NCBI GenBank assembly: GCA_016789745.1
Contig: JAEUQF010000052.1
Coordinates: 1 to 53,460, forward strand
DNA length: 53,460 nucleotides
Reading direction: 5' to 3'
Source: Bryobacterales bacterium
Lineage (GTDB): Bacteria; Acidobacteriota; Terriglobia; Bryobacterales; Bryobacteraceae
Shown: positions 41,043-49,220 of the stretch, one piece after another
Layout of the letters: each line of letters begins with the position of its first letter
Position numbering within the stretch: the stretch's first letter is position 1
Position numbers and translations under genes: made by a program
Notes under the pieces: generated by a model
Database searches by the model: none
What the model was told of the DNA's origin: nothing
Seen by the model: the letters and a program-made list of their open reading frames with translations, nothing else

Positions 41043-43609
41043 AAACTGTCTCGTAACGCCTCCAAGGGTTTTTGCTCCAAAATGCGATGGCTAGCCAGCC
41101 ATCCGGCCAGGTTCGCCAGCAGCGCCGTCGCCACAATCGCGATGATGTGGGGCAGCGGGTCAAAGCGGTAGTCTACCTGGAACAGCCGGTTTAATACCAG
41201 AAGGGAAAAGGCTGTCGCCAGCATACTGCCTAGGATTCCCGCGACGGCGCCGAGAATCAGGAACTCGACGGAAAAGATACCGGCAACCCGGGCGCGGGTG
41301 GCGCCGAGGGTTTTGAGGATGACGACCTCGCGGACGCGGCGGAAGCGGGTGCCAGCGACGCTGGAGGAGAGGATGATGGCTCCGGCGAGGATGGCAAACA
41401 GCGAGATGAAGCGGATGATGAGGGCGATCTGGTCGACCACTTCCTGGATGATGGCCAGCACGTCGGCACCGTTGATGACGGTGATGGTGGGGAACTGTTT
41501 GAAGACCTCGCGCTGGAGGGGGGCGATGGCATCGGGCTTGAGGCGAATGGCGGCGAAGTGGAGGGCAGGGAAGGGGTCGAGTGCACCGGGGATAAACCAG
41601 AACTCGATATTGGAGCCGATGCGGACGGCTTCGCTGCGGAAGGTGCAGACCACCTGCGATTCGAAGGGCGTGCCGCTGGCGATCCAGGAGAGGCGCGCGC
41701 CGGGTTTGACGCCGAGGGTCTTGGCGGCATCTTCGCCGACGCAGACCTGGACGCCGGCGGTTTGGGCGGTGTCGGTCATTTTCCACCAGCGGCCATCCAG
41801 GATGACGGTCTGTGGTGGAGCGATGGCGTTCCAGGAGATGGATCGCGTCTGGGTGAATCGCCGGTTGAAGCCTTTGAAGCCGAAGTCTTCGGTGGGGCGG
41901 CCGTTCACTTTGGTCATGCGGGCCGAGACGAGCGGTACGACTTCGGGAGGCGCATCGATGCCGGGCTGTTTGGCGAGGAGGGTGCGGATGCCTTCGCGTT
42001 CTGTGGGGGTGATGTTGATGAGGAAAACGTTGGGCATGCCGGGCGGGGCGCTGCTGGCGATCTGGACGAGCATGGAGCGCTGCACCAGATAGACGGTGAG
42101 GGTGAACATGACGCCCATCGAGAGCGCCACTAGCAGTGCGGAGGCCTGGTTGCCGGGCCGGTAGACGTTGGCGATGCCGTGGCGGACGGTCGGCGGCAGA
42201 GCCGTCTGCATCCAGCGCGACGAGCGGCGTAGGGCGAACAGGATGAGCGAGGAAACGACGCCGAGTATGAGGAGGCTGGCGGTAAAGCCGCCGACGAAGT
42301 AGGCCGCGGTGCGCAGCGATTCGCTGAGCCAGTAGACGATGGCGAGGATGCCGGTGAAGATGATGGCGGTAAGGGCCAACGCGGCACGGCCGTCGCGGAG
42401 GCGCTGGCGCCAGCCGGGCTGCGCATCTTCCATCTCGCGGCGCAGGATCAGCGATGGGCGGACACGGCGGATGCTGACCAGCGGGGGTAGGGTGAATAGC
42501 AGGGTAGTGAGTACGCCGACGACCAAGCCCTGAAGGGCAGAAGCGGGGCTCCAGGAAACACCGGGCTGCAATTGAAAGTAGCGGGCGAGCAGTTGGGGGA
42601 AGATGAGTTGGACGGCAAGGCCGACAGCGATGCCGGCAGAGCCGCCGAGCAGGCCGAGGATCAGGGTTTGCAGCGTATAGATGCGAATGATCTGGGAGGA
42701 ACGCGCGCCCAGCGACTTCATGACGGCGATGGAATCGAGTTTCTGCTGCAGGTGCGAGTGCATCGCCATGGCTACGCCGAGCGCGCCGACGAGCAAGGCG
42801 ATCAGGCTGACGAGGCTGAGGAACTTAGTGGAGCGATCGAGGCCGCGCGTGATGAGCGGGTGGGTTTCGCGGTAATCGACGATGAGGGCTTCGGGGAAGA
42901 CTTCCTTGAGGCGGGTGCGCGTGGTTTCGACGGGTGGGGCGCCGGGGTTGAAACGGAAGAGGTAGCGCTGAGCGGAGCGGCTGCCCTGCTTGATAAGGTC
43001 GGTGCGTTCCAGGGCGGCGCGGCTCATCATGATGCGTGGGCCGACGTTGAGGCTGCCCGTCATGCGGTCGGGCTCGGTGACGACGATGGCGGCGATGCGG
43101 AAGTCGCCTTCGCCGAGGCGGACGGTGGCGCCGTTCTTGATGTCCAGGCGCACCAGCAGGTCTTCGGAAACCGCGACGGTATCGGGTTGGAGGGCGTCTT
43201 TGAGGGAGAGGGCGGGGTCCAGGACGAAGTCGCCATAGAAGGGATAGACGTTGGGGTCTACGGCTTTGATGGACACCAGTACGGGCGTATCGTTGCCGGG
43301 CACCGAGAGCATCGACACGGTTTCGGTGATATGAGTACGGGCAACGCCGGACTGACGCAGGTTCTCCATCACCGCCATCTGCTGGGGGTCGGCCATGGCG
43401 AAGGTGCGGACGCTGAGGTCGGCGGCCATGAGCTTGCGGGCGTCGCGAGTGAGCATGCCGCGAAAGGCTTCGCTGAAGCCCTGGACGCCGGTAAGGGCGC
43501 CAACGCCTAGCGCTACGGCGAGGACAACGAAGAAGAAGCGGGTGGAGGAGGCGCGCGCTTCTCGCCAGGCGATCTTGGCCGCGGTGCGCCACGGGAAGCG
43601 GTCAAACAC
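41039..43609 (-). CDS. ybbP: YbbP-like FtsX-family ABC permease
   Basis: The 856-residue protein has a short N-terminal helix (FFFVVLAVALGVGALTGVQ) and a large extracytoplasmic MacB-like domain (to ~245). Groups of helices follow at ~265-380 and ~410-505 around a second soluble domain, with a final FtsX domain (~720-850; LFAILAGAIILSSSVAGT, RVREVVILKTLGA). The duplicated FtsX arrangement of roughly ten helices matches YbbP. With the ATPase encoded upstream it should form an ABC exporter-type complex that works on lipids, signal molecules or envelope proteins. Eight bases overlap with the ATPase gene; hemH overlaps its end. Confidence 0.9.
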   Translation of the reverse strand: MFDRFPWRTAAKIAWREARASSTRFFFVVLAVALGVGALTGVQGFSEAFRGMLTRDARKLMAADLSVRTFAMADPQQMAVMENLRQSGVARTHITETVSMLSVPGNDTPVLVSIKAVDPNVYPFYGDFVLDPALSLKDALQPDTVAVSEDLLVRLDIKNGATVRLGEGDFRIAAIVVTEPDRMTGSLNVGPRIMMSRAALERTDLIKQGSRSAQRYLFRFNPGAPPVETTRTRLKEVFPEALIVDYRETHPLITRGLDRSTKFLSLVSLIALLVGALGVAMAMHSHLQQKLDSIAVMKSLGARSSQIIRIYTLQTLILGLLGGSAGIAVGLAVQLIFPQLLARYFQLQPGVSWSPASALQGLVVGVLTTLLFTLPPLVSIRRVRPSLILRREMEDAQPGWRQRLRDGRAALALTAIIFTGILAIVYWLSESLRTAAYFVGGFTASLLILGVVSSLILFALRRSSRWMQTALPPTVRHGIANVYRPGNQASALLVALSMGVMFTLTVYLVQRSMLVQIASSAPPGMPNVFLINITPTEREGIRTLLAKQPGIDAPPEVVPLVSARMTKVNGRPTEDFGFKGFNRRFTQTRSISWNAIAPPQTVILDGRWWKMTDTAQTAGVQVCVGEDAAKTLGVKPGARLSWIASGTPFESQVVCTFRSEAVRIGSNIEFWFIPGALDPFPALHFAAIRLKPDAIAPLQREVFKQFPTITVINGADVLAIIQEVVDQIALIIRFISLFAILAGAIILSSSVAGTRFRRVREVVILKTLGATRARVAGIFSVEFLILGAVAGILGSMLATAFSLLVLNRLFQVDYRFDPLPHIIAIVATALLANLAGWLASHRILEQKPLEALRDSL

Positions 43610-44276
43610 GCAGTTCGTCCCCTACGACGACGCCGTCGCGCAGGCGAAGGACGCGGTCGGCATGGGTGGCGAGGGCGGCATCGTGGGTCACCATGACGAG
43701 GGTGGTGCCTTCGCGCTTGTTGAGGCTGAGGAGCAGGTCCAGGACGTGCTGGCCGTTGGCGGAATCGAGGTTGCCAGTGGGCTCATCGGCCATGAGGATC
43801 GGGGGGCGTGCCATGAAGGCGCGGGCGAGGGCGACGCGCTGCTGTTCGCCGCCGGAAAGCTGGATGGGGTAATGATGCTGGCGGTCTTTCAGGCCGACCT
43901 GGTCGATCAGTTCCTGGGCGCGGGGCAGGCCGTTGGTGTCGCCAGCGAGTTCGGCGGGCAGGAGGATGTTTTCGAGGGCGGTGAGGGTGGGGATGAGTTG
44001 GTAGGACTGGAAGACGAAGCCGATCTTCTTTCCGCGCACCAGGGCCAGACTGTCTTCATTGAGGCCGGAGATTTCCTGGCCGTCGAGGACAATGCTGCCG
44101 GAGGTGGGGGAGTCGAGGCCCGCCAGCAGGCCGAGTAGCGTGCTTTTGCCGCTGCCGGAGGGGCCCATGATGGCGATGAATTGGCCGCGGGGCACGTCGA
44201 AGTCGATGCCGCGGAGGATGTCGACGGTGTGTGCGCCGTTGGTGATGCTTTTCTTCAGAGCCGACACCTGAAGCAT
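43602..44276 (-). CDS. ybbA: YbbA-like ABC transporter ATP-binding protein
   Basis: From ATG 44276 the protein has 224 residues. ATG 44297 in frame would add seven residues and neither has a clear ribosome-binding site. It shows Walker A (GPSGSGKSTLLGL), the Q-loop, the ABC signature LSGGEQQRVALARAF, Walker B (ILMADEPTGNLD) and the switch His (VTHDAALATH). It is of the LolD/MacB type and pairs with the FtsX-family permease downstream. The gene is divergent from the tesA-like gene, as in many Proteobacteria. Confidence 0.92.
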   Translation of the reverse strand: MLQVSALKKSITNGAHTVDILRGIDFDVPRGQFIAIMGPSGSGKSTLLGLLAGLDSPTSGSIVLDGQEISGLNEDSLALVRGKKIGFVFQSYQLIPTLTALENILLPAELAGDTNGLPRAQELIDQVGLKDRQHHYPIQLSGGEQQRVALARAFMARPPILMADEPTGNLDSANGQHVLDLLLSLNKREGTTLVMVTHDAALATHADRVLRLRDGVVVGDELRV

Positions 44277-44329
44277 TGCTGGATTTACGTTTGCCATTGC
44301 TGGGTTCGGAACCTTTATTATGGCATTGG

Positions 44330-44995
44330 GTGCCATTTGCTCTTGTTCTTTTGATGTTCGTGCTGCTGGGTGGGTGTACGAAGGAAACCCCGGCTGCGTC
44401 GGAACCCGGTCCGGCACCACCGCCGCCGGTGGTAAAGAAGACGTCTGACCGTCCGGTGATTGTGGCGTTTGGCGACAGCCTGTCGGCAGGGTTTGGGCTG
44501 GAGCCGGGCCAGAGTTATCCCGACTATCTGCAGCAGATTCTGGACAAGCAGGGTTATTCGTACCGGGTGATTCCGGAGGCGCTGAGCGGGGATACGAGCA
44601 GCGGGGGCGTGGCGCGGCTGGAGTTGGTGCTGGCGCATCAGCCGAGGATCGTGGTTTTGGAGTTGGGGGCCAATGACGGTCTGCGAGGGATTCCGGTGAG
44701 CCGGACGCGGGAGAACCTGAGCAGCATGATTGAGCGGTTCAAGGCCGCCGGGGCGAAGGTACTGCTGGCGAGCATCATGCTGCCGCGGAATTACGGCGCG
44801 GCGTATACGCGGGAGTTCGACGGGATGTATCCGGAACTGGCGAGGAAGCACGGCATACCGCTGATTCCGTTCCCGGCGGATGTGGCGTTGAACCCGAAGC
44901 TGATGCTGCCCGATGCGCTGCATCCGAATGCCGAGGGGAACGTGAAGGTGGCGGAGAACGTTTTCCGGACGTTACAACCGTTGCTGGCGCGGTGA
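44330..44995 (+). CDS. tesA: TesA-like SGNH/GDSL arylesterase lipoprotein
   Basis: The mature part has GDSLSAGFGLEPG (Ser), the Gly-Asn blocks LELGANDGLRG and DALHPNAEGN (Asp-x-x-His), the SGNH catalytic set of TesA-type thioesterase/lysophospholipase L1. A lipobox VLLGGC lies near residue 16, so it is likely a lipoprotein. The start is uncertain: GTG 44330 gives a short signal without a basic residue, and TTG 44276 or 44291 would give a longer one. It stands divergent to ybbA, as in E. coli tesA-ybbAP. The P460 gene follows 16 bases later. Confidence 0.85.
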   Translation: MPFALVLLMFVLLGGCTKETPAASEPGPAPPPPVVKKTSDRPVIVAFGDSLSAGFGLEPGQSYPDYLQQILDKQGYSYRVIPEALSGDTSSGGVARLELVLAHQPRIVVLELGANDGLRGIPVSRTRENLSSMIERFKAAGAKVLLASIMLPRNYGAAYTREFDGMYPELARKHGIPLIPFPADVALNPKLMLPDALHPNAEGNVKVAENVFRTLQPLLAR

Positions 44996-45011
44996 TGATA
45001 GTTTGATATTC

Positions 45012-45566
45012 ATGCGCCTGTTGCTGGTGTTTGCCGCTTTGCCGTTTCTGATGGCTGCCGAGGATGCCGGTATGCCGAAACCGAAGTTCACTTCCGATGG
45101 GAAGTTGGTCCGGCCGGAGGGGTACCGCGAATGGATGTTCGTGGGGTCCAGCTTGGGAATGGGTTATACCGAAGGCCAGGTTCCGACCAAGCCGACTTAT
45201 CACAATATTTTTATCCAGCGGGAAGCGTTCCAGGAGTACAAGCGCAGCGGGAAATTTCCGGAGAACACAATGCTGGTGATGGACGTGCTGAATCCGGGCA
45301 AGGATGTGTCCATCAACAAGCAGGGGTCTTTTTCGGATGGGTTTGTGGGATTTGAGGTGGCGCTGAAGAGCAAGAAGGTGGATGGCGGCTGGGCGTATTA
45401 CAACTTTATTGGGCCTACGCCGGGTAAGCCGCTGGCGGAGTCGAAGGCGTTTGAGAAGGATCGCTGCTGGAACTGTCACAACCAGCATGGTGCTTATGAC
45501 AACGTGTTTCTGCAGTTCTATCCGGTTCTGCGCGATGCGCGTCCGGTAGCGAAGAGCGGGCATTAA
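45012..45566 (+). CDS. Exported cytochrome P460 family protein
   Basis: The 184-residue protein has a signal peptide (LLLVFAALPFLMA), a cytochrome P460 domain (FVGSSLGMGYTEG, HNIFIQREAFQEY, GFEVALKSKK) and one haem c motif, C152-W-N-C-H156. P460-family proteins act on hydroxylamine, or are monohaem cytochromes of unclear role. Here it follows tesA and may share its transcript, with no functional link known. A TTG at 45003 is three codons upstream, but ATG 45012 starts the signal peptide. Confidence 0.85.
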   Translation: MRLLLVFAALPFLMAAEDAGMPKPKFTSDGKLVRPEGYREWMFVGSSLGMGYTEGQVPTKPTYHNIFIQREAFQEYKRSGKFPENTMLVMDVLNPGKDVSINKQGSFSDGFVGFEVALKSKKVDGGWAYYNFIGPTPGKPLAESKAFEKDRCWNCHNQHGAYDNVFLQFYPVLRDARPVAKSGH

Positions 45567-45587
45567 AGCATCTGCGAGCGGGCCTGC

Positions 45588-45649
45588 GGGCGTCCTCGTC
45601 GTTAGGGGCGGCCCAGAGGGACTGGGGTACTCCGTTCGAAGACCCCAGT
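45588..45649 (+). repeat. Dispersed intergenic repeat, copy B
   Basis: Carries GGGCGTCCTC, GTTA, GGCGGCCC and CTGGGGTACTCCG in the shared order. In this copy CTGGGGT pairs with ACCCCAG (end near 45647), making a 7-base-pair stem, so the unit may act as an RNA hairpin. It fills most of the 113 bases between the P460 gene and the receptor gene. Confidence 0.5.
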
Positions 45650-45679
45650 TCCAGCGTTAGGGTAAGAGTCCGGTGACCG

Positions 45680-48600
45680 CTAGAAGGCGTAGCGCAGGCC
45701 GACCTGGATGCGGCGATTGCCGGCATCCGTCGTGCCCTCATTGAGGAAACTCGGTGAGGTGACCACCGAGTCCGGAATGCCCCAATCGCGGGTATTGGTG
45801 GCGTTGAAGAAGTTGGCGTGGAGTTGGAAGCGGTGGCCTTCGCGCACGCGAACGTTCTTGATCAATCCGAAATCCAGGCGGTTGATGCCGTTGGCGCGCA
45901 GGATGTTGCGGCCGACGTTGCCGACGCCGGTGGGGTGCGTCACGGTGAGCGGGGTGAACAATCGGCCGCCGCCCGCCGCCTGGATCTCGCGGACGCCCAT
46001 GTTGGCGAGGTCGAGGTTGGTGTTGAGGTCGGGCCGGGTGGAGGTGCCGACGATATTGCCCGCCAGCAGGCCGAGCGGATCGCTTCCGTTGAGTGGGCTG
46101 AATGGGGCGCCCGATTGCAGCGTGAGGAATCCGTTCATCTGCCAGCCGCCGGCGATCTTGCCCAGCAGGCCTTTCTGTTCGCGGAGGAACGGGAGTTCGA
46201 ACACTCCGTTGATGGTGAAACGCTGCGGACGGTCATAGGTGGAGCGGCCGCGGTCGATGTGGCGGTTATAGGGATCCTGCGGGGTGGCCACTTCGCCGCG
46301 GGCCGATGGGTTGAACACCTCCGAAGCCCCGTCGATAAAGGAGCTCCACGTGTAGTGCGCGCCCATGCTGAAGTTGCGCGATAGCCTTTTCTCCAGGCTG
46401 GTCTGCAGGGAATGGTAGGTGGACGACGTGCAGTTGCAGCGTTCGCGGATGGAGCCGCGGGTGGGGTCCGTGCGGACGCGGCCACCTGAGCCACGCACCG
46501 GCGCGTTGCCGTCGATCGACTGGAACAGCGCCGTGCCCTTGGTACCGACATAGCCGACCGTGAAGGCATAGCCGCCCGGCAACTCGCGCTGCAACTGGAA
46601 CGAGATCTGCTCGGCCAGCGGCGCGCGGAAATCCTTTGAGGTTATAGTGCGCACCAGCAGGTTGGGATTGGCGATGTTGGGGATGGAGCCTCCGCGGATG
46701 CGGGCAATTTCGTTGAAGGCGTTGCTGCGTACGGCGCCCGGCACCGATGGATCGACGGGGATATCGTAGGCGAAGACGAACGGAAAGGAACTGTTCACGT
46801 TCAGGGCAATGTTGACGAAGACGGGGTCGTAGGTGCGGGAGTAGCCGCCGCGGAGGACGAGTTTGCCATCTCCGGTAAGCCAGCCCAGCGGGCCGCCGGC
46901 TTTCTCGAAGCGGTAGTTGAAGCCGAAACGCGGCGCCCAGTTGTTGGTATCGCGCGGGGGCACTGGGGTGTAGGCGTAGGCCGGGTTGTTGTTGTTTAGC
47001 TCCAGGACGCGCTGGTTCTGGTCGGCGAGGTTCTGGAAGGGATTGCCGGCGGATTCATAGCGGACGCCATAGGTGATGGTGAGGCGGGGCATGACGCGCC
47101 ATTCGTCCTGGAGGAAGAAGAAGTAGTCGTAGTAGCGGTAGCGGAGGGTGGAAAGCGCGCCTGGCAGCAAGGCGTTGATCTGGGCGGCGGTGGCCTGATC
47201 ATCGACGAGCCGTTGCAGGGTGGCGTACTCCAAGCGGCCGCGCAGTTGGGGAAGGAACATGCCGAACTGCTCCTGGCGCCGGAAGTCGATGCCGAACTTC
47301 ATGGCATGCGAGCCCTGCACCACCGAGAGCGAGTTCTGGATTTGGTAGCCGTTGAGGATGGAGGCCTGGGGCAGGTTCGCGCCCAAGCCGATGCCGGTGC
47401 GGGTGGTGCCGGCGTTGAACTGGCGCAAGCCGAGGGCCGGGACTTCGATGGAGGGGATACGCTCAGCGACGGTGGGATTCTCGGCGTTGTTGCTGGATTG
47501 ATAACGGTTGAAGGAGACGCGGAACTCGTTGAGGATGGTTGGGCGGAGGGAACTATTCAGACCCACGCTGAGGGATTTGGTGGCGAGGGGCGTTACGCTG
47601 GTGAGCCCCGCCGGGGTGGCTTGGCCGGAGCCGGTTTGGGTGGAGTCGTCCACCAGGTAGCGGCCCATAAGCGAGTGCTTGTCGTTGAAGCGATGGTCAA
47701 TGCGGCCGGAGTACTGCCAGTCATTGAAGGCGCCGGCGGCAAAGCCGGTGATGTCGCCGAGCGGGATAACCAAGGTGCGGCCATCGGCGACGACGCTGGT
47801 GGTGGCGCCGTTGGGTGTGCCGGCGGGCAGGTTTTCGAGGAGCGCCCGAACGGTGGGACGGTTCGCCGCGATGGACTGTAGCAGTTGGCGGCCGGCTTCG
47901 GTGGGCGCGCCGTTGATGGAACTACCGGAGCCGAGCAGGCGGGTGGTCCAGCGTTGGGCGGAGGCGAAGAAGAAGGTCTTGTCCTTGAAGATTTTTCCAC
48001 CGACGGTGCCGCCGGCGAGGTTCTCGACGCGGAAGGGCGCCTTGCGGAAGCCGGCGGCTTTGTCGGTATTGCTGCGGGCGTTGAGGGCGTTGCCGTTGTA
48101 GAACCAGAAGGCCGAGCCGTGATAGTCATTGGTGCCGCTTTTTGTGACTATGTTCATGACGGAGCCGGCGGCCCGGCCGTATTCGGGCAGGAACTGGTTG
48201 GTGATGATGCGGACTTCGGCGATGATATCGGGGTTGTTGAGACCTTGGAGCAGGCCGCCGGTGCTCCCGTAGTAGGAGTCCTGCCCGTCGATGAAGAATG
48301 CATTCGACCGCAGGCGCATGCCATTAGCGGAGAACGACAGCGATTGGCTTTCGGTCCCCTGGTTGCCGTTGGCGCCGAAGGCGGCGTTACCGGAGGAGAT
48401 TTGCGCGACGCCCGGCACCGATGCCGCCAGGTTCATGATGTTGCGGTTGGTGGAGAGCGGCAGTTCGGCGATGCGCTTGGCGTCGAAGTTGGTGCTTACT
48501 TCGGCGTTGGTGGTGTTGATGAGTGGGGCGTCGGCGTTGACACTGACAACTTCCGAGGCGGAGGCCACCTGGAGGCGTACGGCGATCTCGGCGCGCTGGT

Positions 48601-48898
48601 TGAGTTGGAGGGCAATGGGGCTTTGCTGGTACTTGGCGAAACCGGACTTTTCGACCGTTAACTCGAAAGAGCCTACCGGCAATTGCAAGACGCGATAGCT
48701 GCCATTATCCTGCGAAATTGTTTCTCGCGACTGATTCGTTTCAATATGGCGGACTGCGACCTTTGCGCCGGTGATGACGCCGCCGCTGGCGTCGGTGACG
48801 GTGCCCAGGATCTCTCCGGTGGTGGTCTGGGGGTGGGCGTGTGGAATCAAAAGCGCGGCAATAGCCAAGGCCAAGCCGTAGCGAGTAGCTCGGATCAT
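45680..48898 (-). CDS. Oar-like TonB-dependent receptor with regulatory-domain plug
   Basis: ATG 48898 gives 1072 residues with a signal peptide (GLALAIAALLIPHAHPQ). Residues ~25-110 are a carboxypeptidase-regulatory-like domain (TGEILGTVTDASGGVITGAK, LPVGSFELTVEKSGF). Then come a plug domain (~115-240) and a beta-barrel of around 22 strands ending in GLRYAF with a terminal Phe, the outer-membrane assembly signal. Such proteins are numerous in Acidobacteria and import large substrates, perhaps sugars or peptides. The frame opens 26 codons earlier but a GAGGAAATT site precedes ATG 48898. It is divergent from another receptor of the same class. Confidence 0.92.
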   Translation of the reverse strand: MIRATRYGLALAIAALLIPHAHPQTTTGEILGTVTDASGGVITGAKVAVRHIETNQSRETISQDNGSYRVLQLPVGSFELTVEKSGFAKYQQSPIALQLNQRAEIAVRLQVASASEVVSVNADAPLINTTNAEVSTNFDAKRIAELPLSTNRNIMNLAASVPGVAQISSGNAAFGANGNQGTESQSLSFSANGMRLRSNAFFIDGQDSYYGSTGGLLQGLNNPDIIAEVRIITNQFLPEYGRAAGSVMNIVTKSGTNDYHGSAFWFYNGNALNARSNTDKAAGFRKAPFRVENLAGGTVGGKIFKDKTFFFASAQRWTTRLLGSGSSINGAPTEAGRQLLQSIAANRPTVRALLENLPAGTPNGATTSVVADGRTLVIPLGDITGFAAGAFNDWQYSGRIDHRFNDKHSLMGRYLVDDSTQTGSGQATPAGLTSVTPLATKSLSVGLNSSLRPTILNEFRVSFNRYQSSNNAENPTVAERIPSIEVPALGLRQFNAGTTRTGIGLGANLPQASILNGYQIQNSLSVVQGSHAMKFGIDFRRQEQFGMFLPQLRGRLEYATLQRLVDDQATAAQINALLPGALSTLRYRYYDYFFFLQDEWRVMPRLTITYGVRYESAGNPFQNLADQNQRVLELNNNNPAYAYTPVPPRDTNNWAPRFGFNYRFEKAGGPLGWLTGDGKLVLRGGYSRTYDPVFVNIALNVNSSFPFVFAYDIPVDPSVPGAVRSNAFNEIARIRGGSIPNIANPNLLVRTITSKDFRAPLAEQISFQLQRELPGGYAFTVGYVGTKGTALFQSIDGNAPVRGSGGRVRTDPTRGSIRERCNCTSSTYHSLQTSLEKRLSRNFSMGAHYTWSSFIDGASEVFNPSARGEVATPQDPYNRHIDRGRSTYDRPQRFTINGVFELPFLREQKGLLGKIAGGWQMNGFLTLQSGAPFSPLNGSDPLGLLAGNIVGTSTRPDLNTNLDLANMGVREIQAAGGGRLFTPLTVTHPTGVGNVGRNILRANGINRLDFGLIKNVRVREGHRFQLHANFFNATNTRDWGIPDSVVTSPSFLNEGTTDAGNRRIQVGLRYAF

Positions 48899-49027
48899 GT
48901 TTGTCAATTTCCTCTCGACCCCGTGGTTTAGGGGGGGTAGTGAAGCAACGTGGGTTGACCCGAGTTTACGCCGCAAGTTTTGGAAAATGACAGTTGGTAA
49001 CGGGGAATTAACGAAAACGTTAGAAGA

Positions 49028-49050
49028 GCTACTAAAGTAACTTTTGTAGC
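49028..49050. promoter_or_regulatory. 23-base near-perfect palindrome, candidate operator
   Basis: GCTACTAAAG, TAA and CTTTTGTAGC form 10-base arms with one mismatch pair. It lies about 90 bases upstream of the promoter of the forward receptor gene and about 130 bases before the reverse gene, a position suited to a dimeric regulator. Confidence 0.5.
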
Positions 49051-49140
49051 GAGGGAGGTTTTGGCGGAAGGGCGCGCGAGGGCGCTTCGGGGCGGCGCAT
49101 GCGGGCGTCCATGCGGCTGGCCGCCGGTGCCTGTGGGCGG

Positions 49141-49169
49141 TTGACCAAGGGCTTATTTTTCAATATGAT
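49141..49169 (+). promoter_or_regulatory. Sigma-70-type promoter of the forward receptor gene
   Basis: TTGACC (49141-49146) and TATGAT (49164-49169) are exactly 17 bases apart, close to consensus. A hairpin CCGGAG-CCTC-CTCCGG (49179-49194) lies just downstream in the leader. Confidence 0.7.
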
Positions 49170-49220
49170 GTCCCAATCCCGGAGCCTCCTCCGGAAAATT
49201 ATAGGGGTCAGGAGCGTGAT

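Larger units (their letters stand above)
48899..49220. promoter_or_regulatory. Shared control region between two divergent receptor genes
   Basis: No gene is present. It holds the palindrome TAACG-AAAA-CGTTA (49009-49022), the 23-base palindrome at 49028-49050, the promoter at 49141-49169 and a hairpin at 49179-49194, listed separately. The AT-rich stretch between 48975 and 49060 stands out from the GC-rich surroundings. Confidence 0.65.

Noticed and set aside
49060..49140. A fourth copy of the dispersed intergenic repeat
   Set aside because: Only GCGGGCGTCC and a GGCCGCC-like string match; the CTGGGGTACTCCG block is missing.
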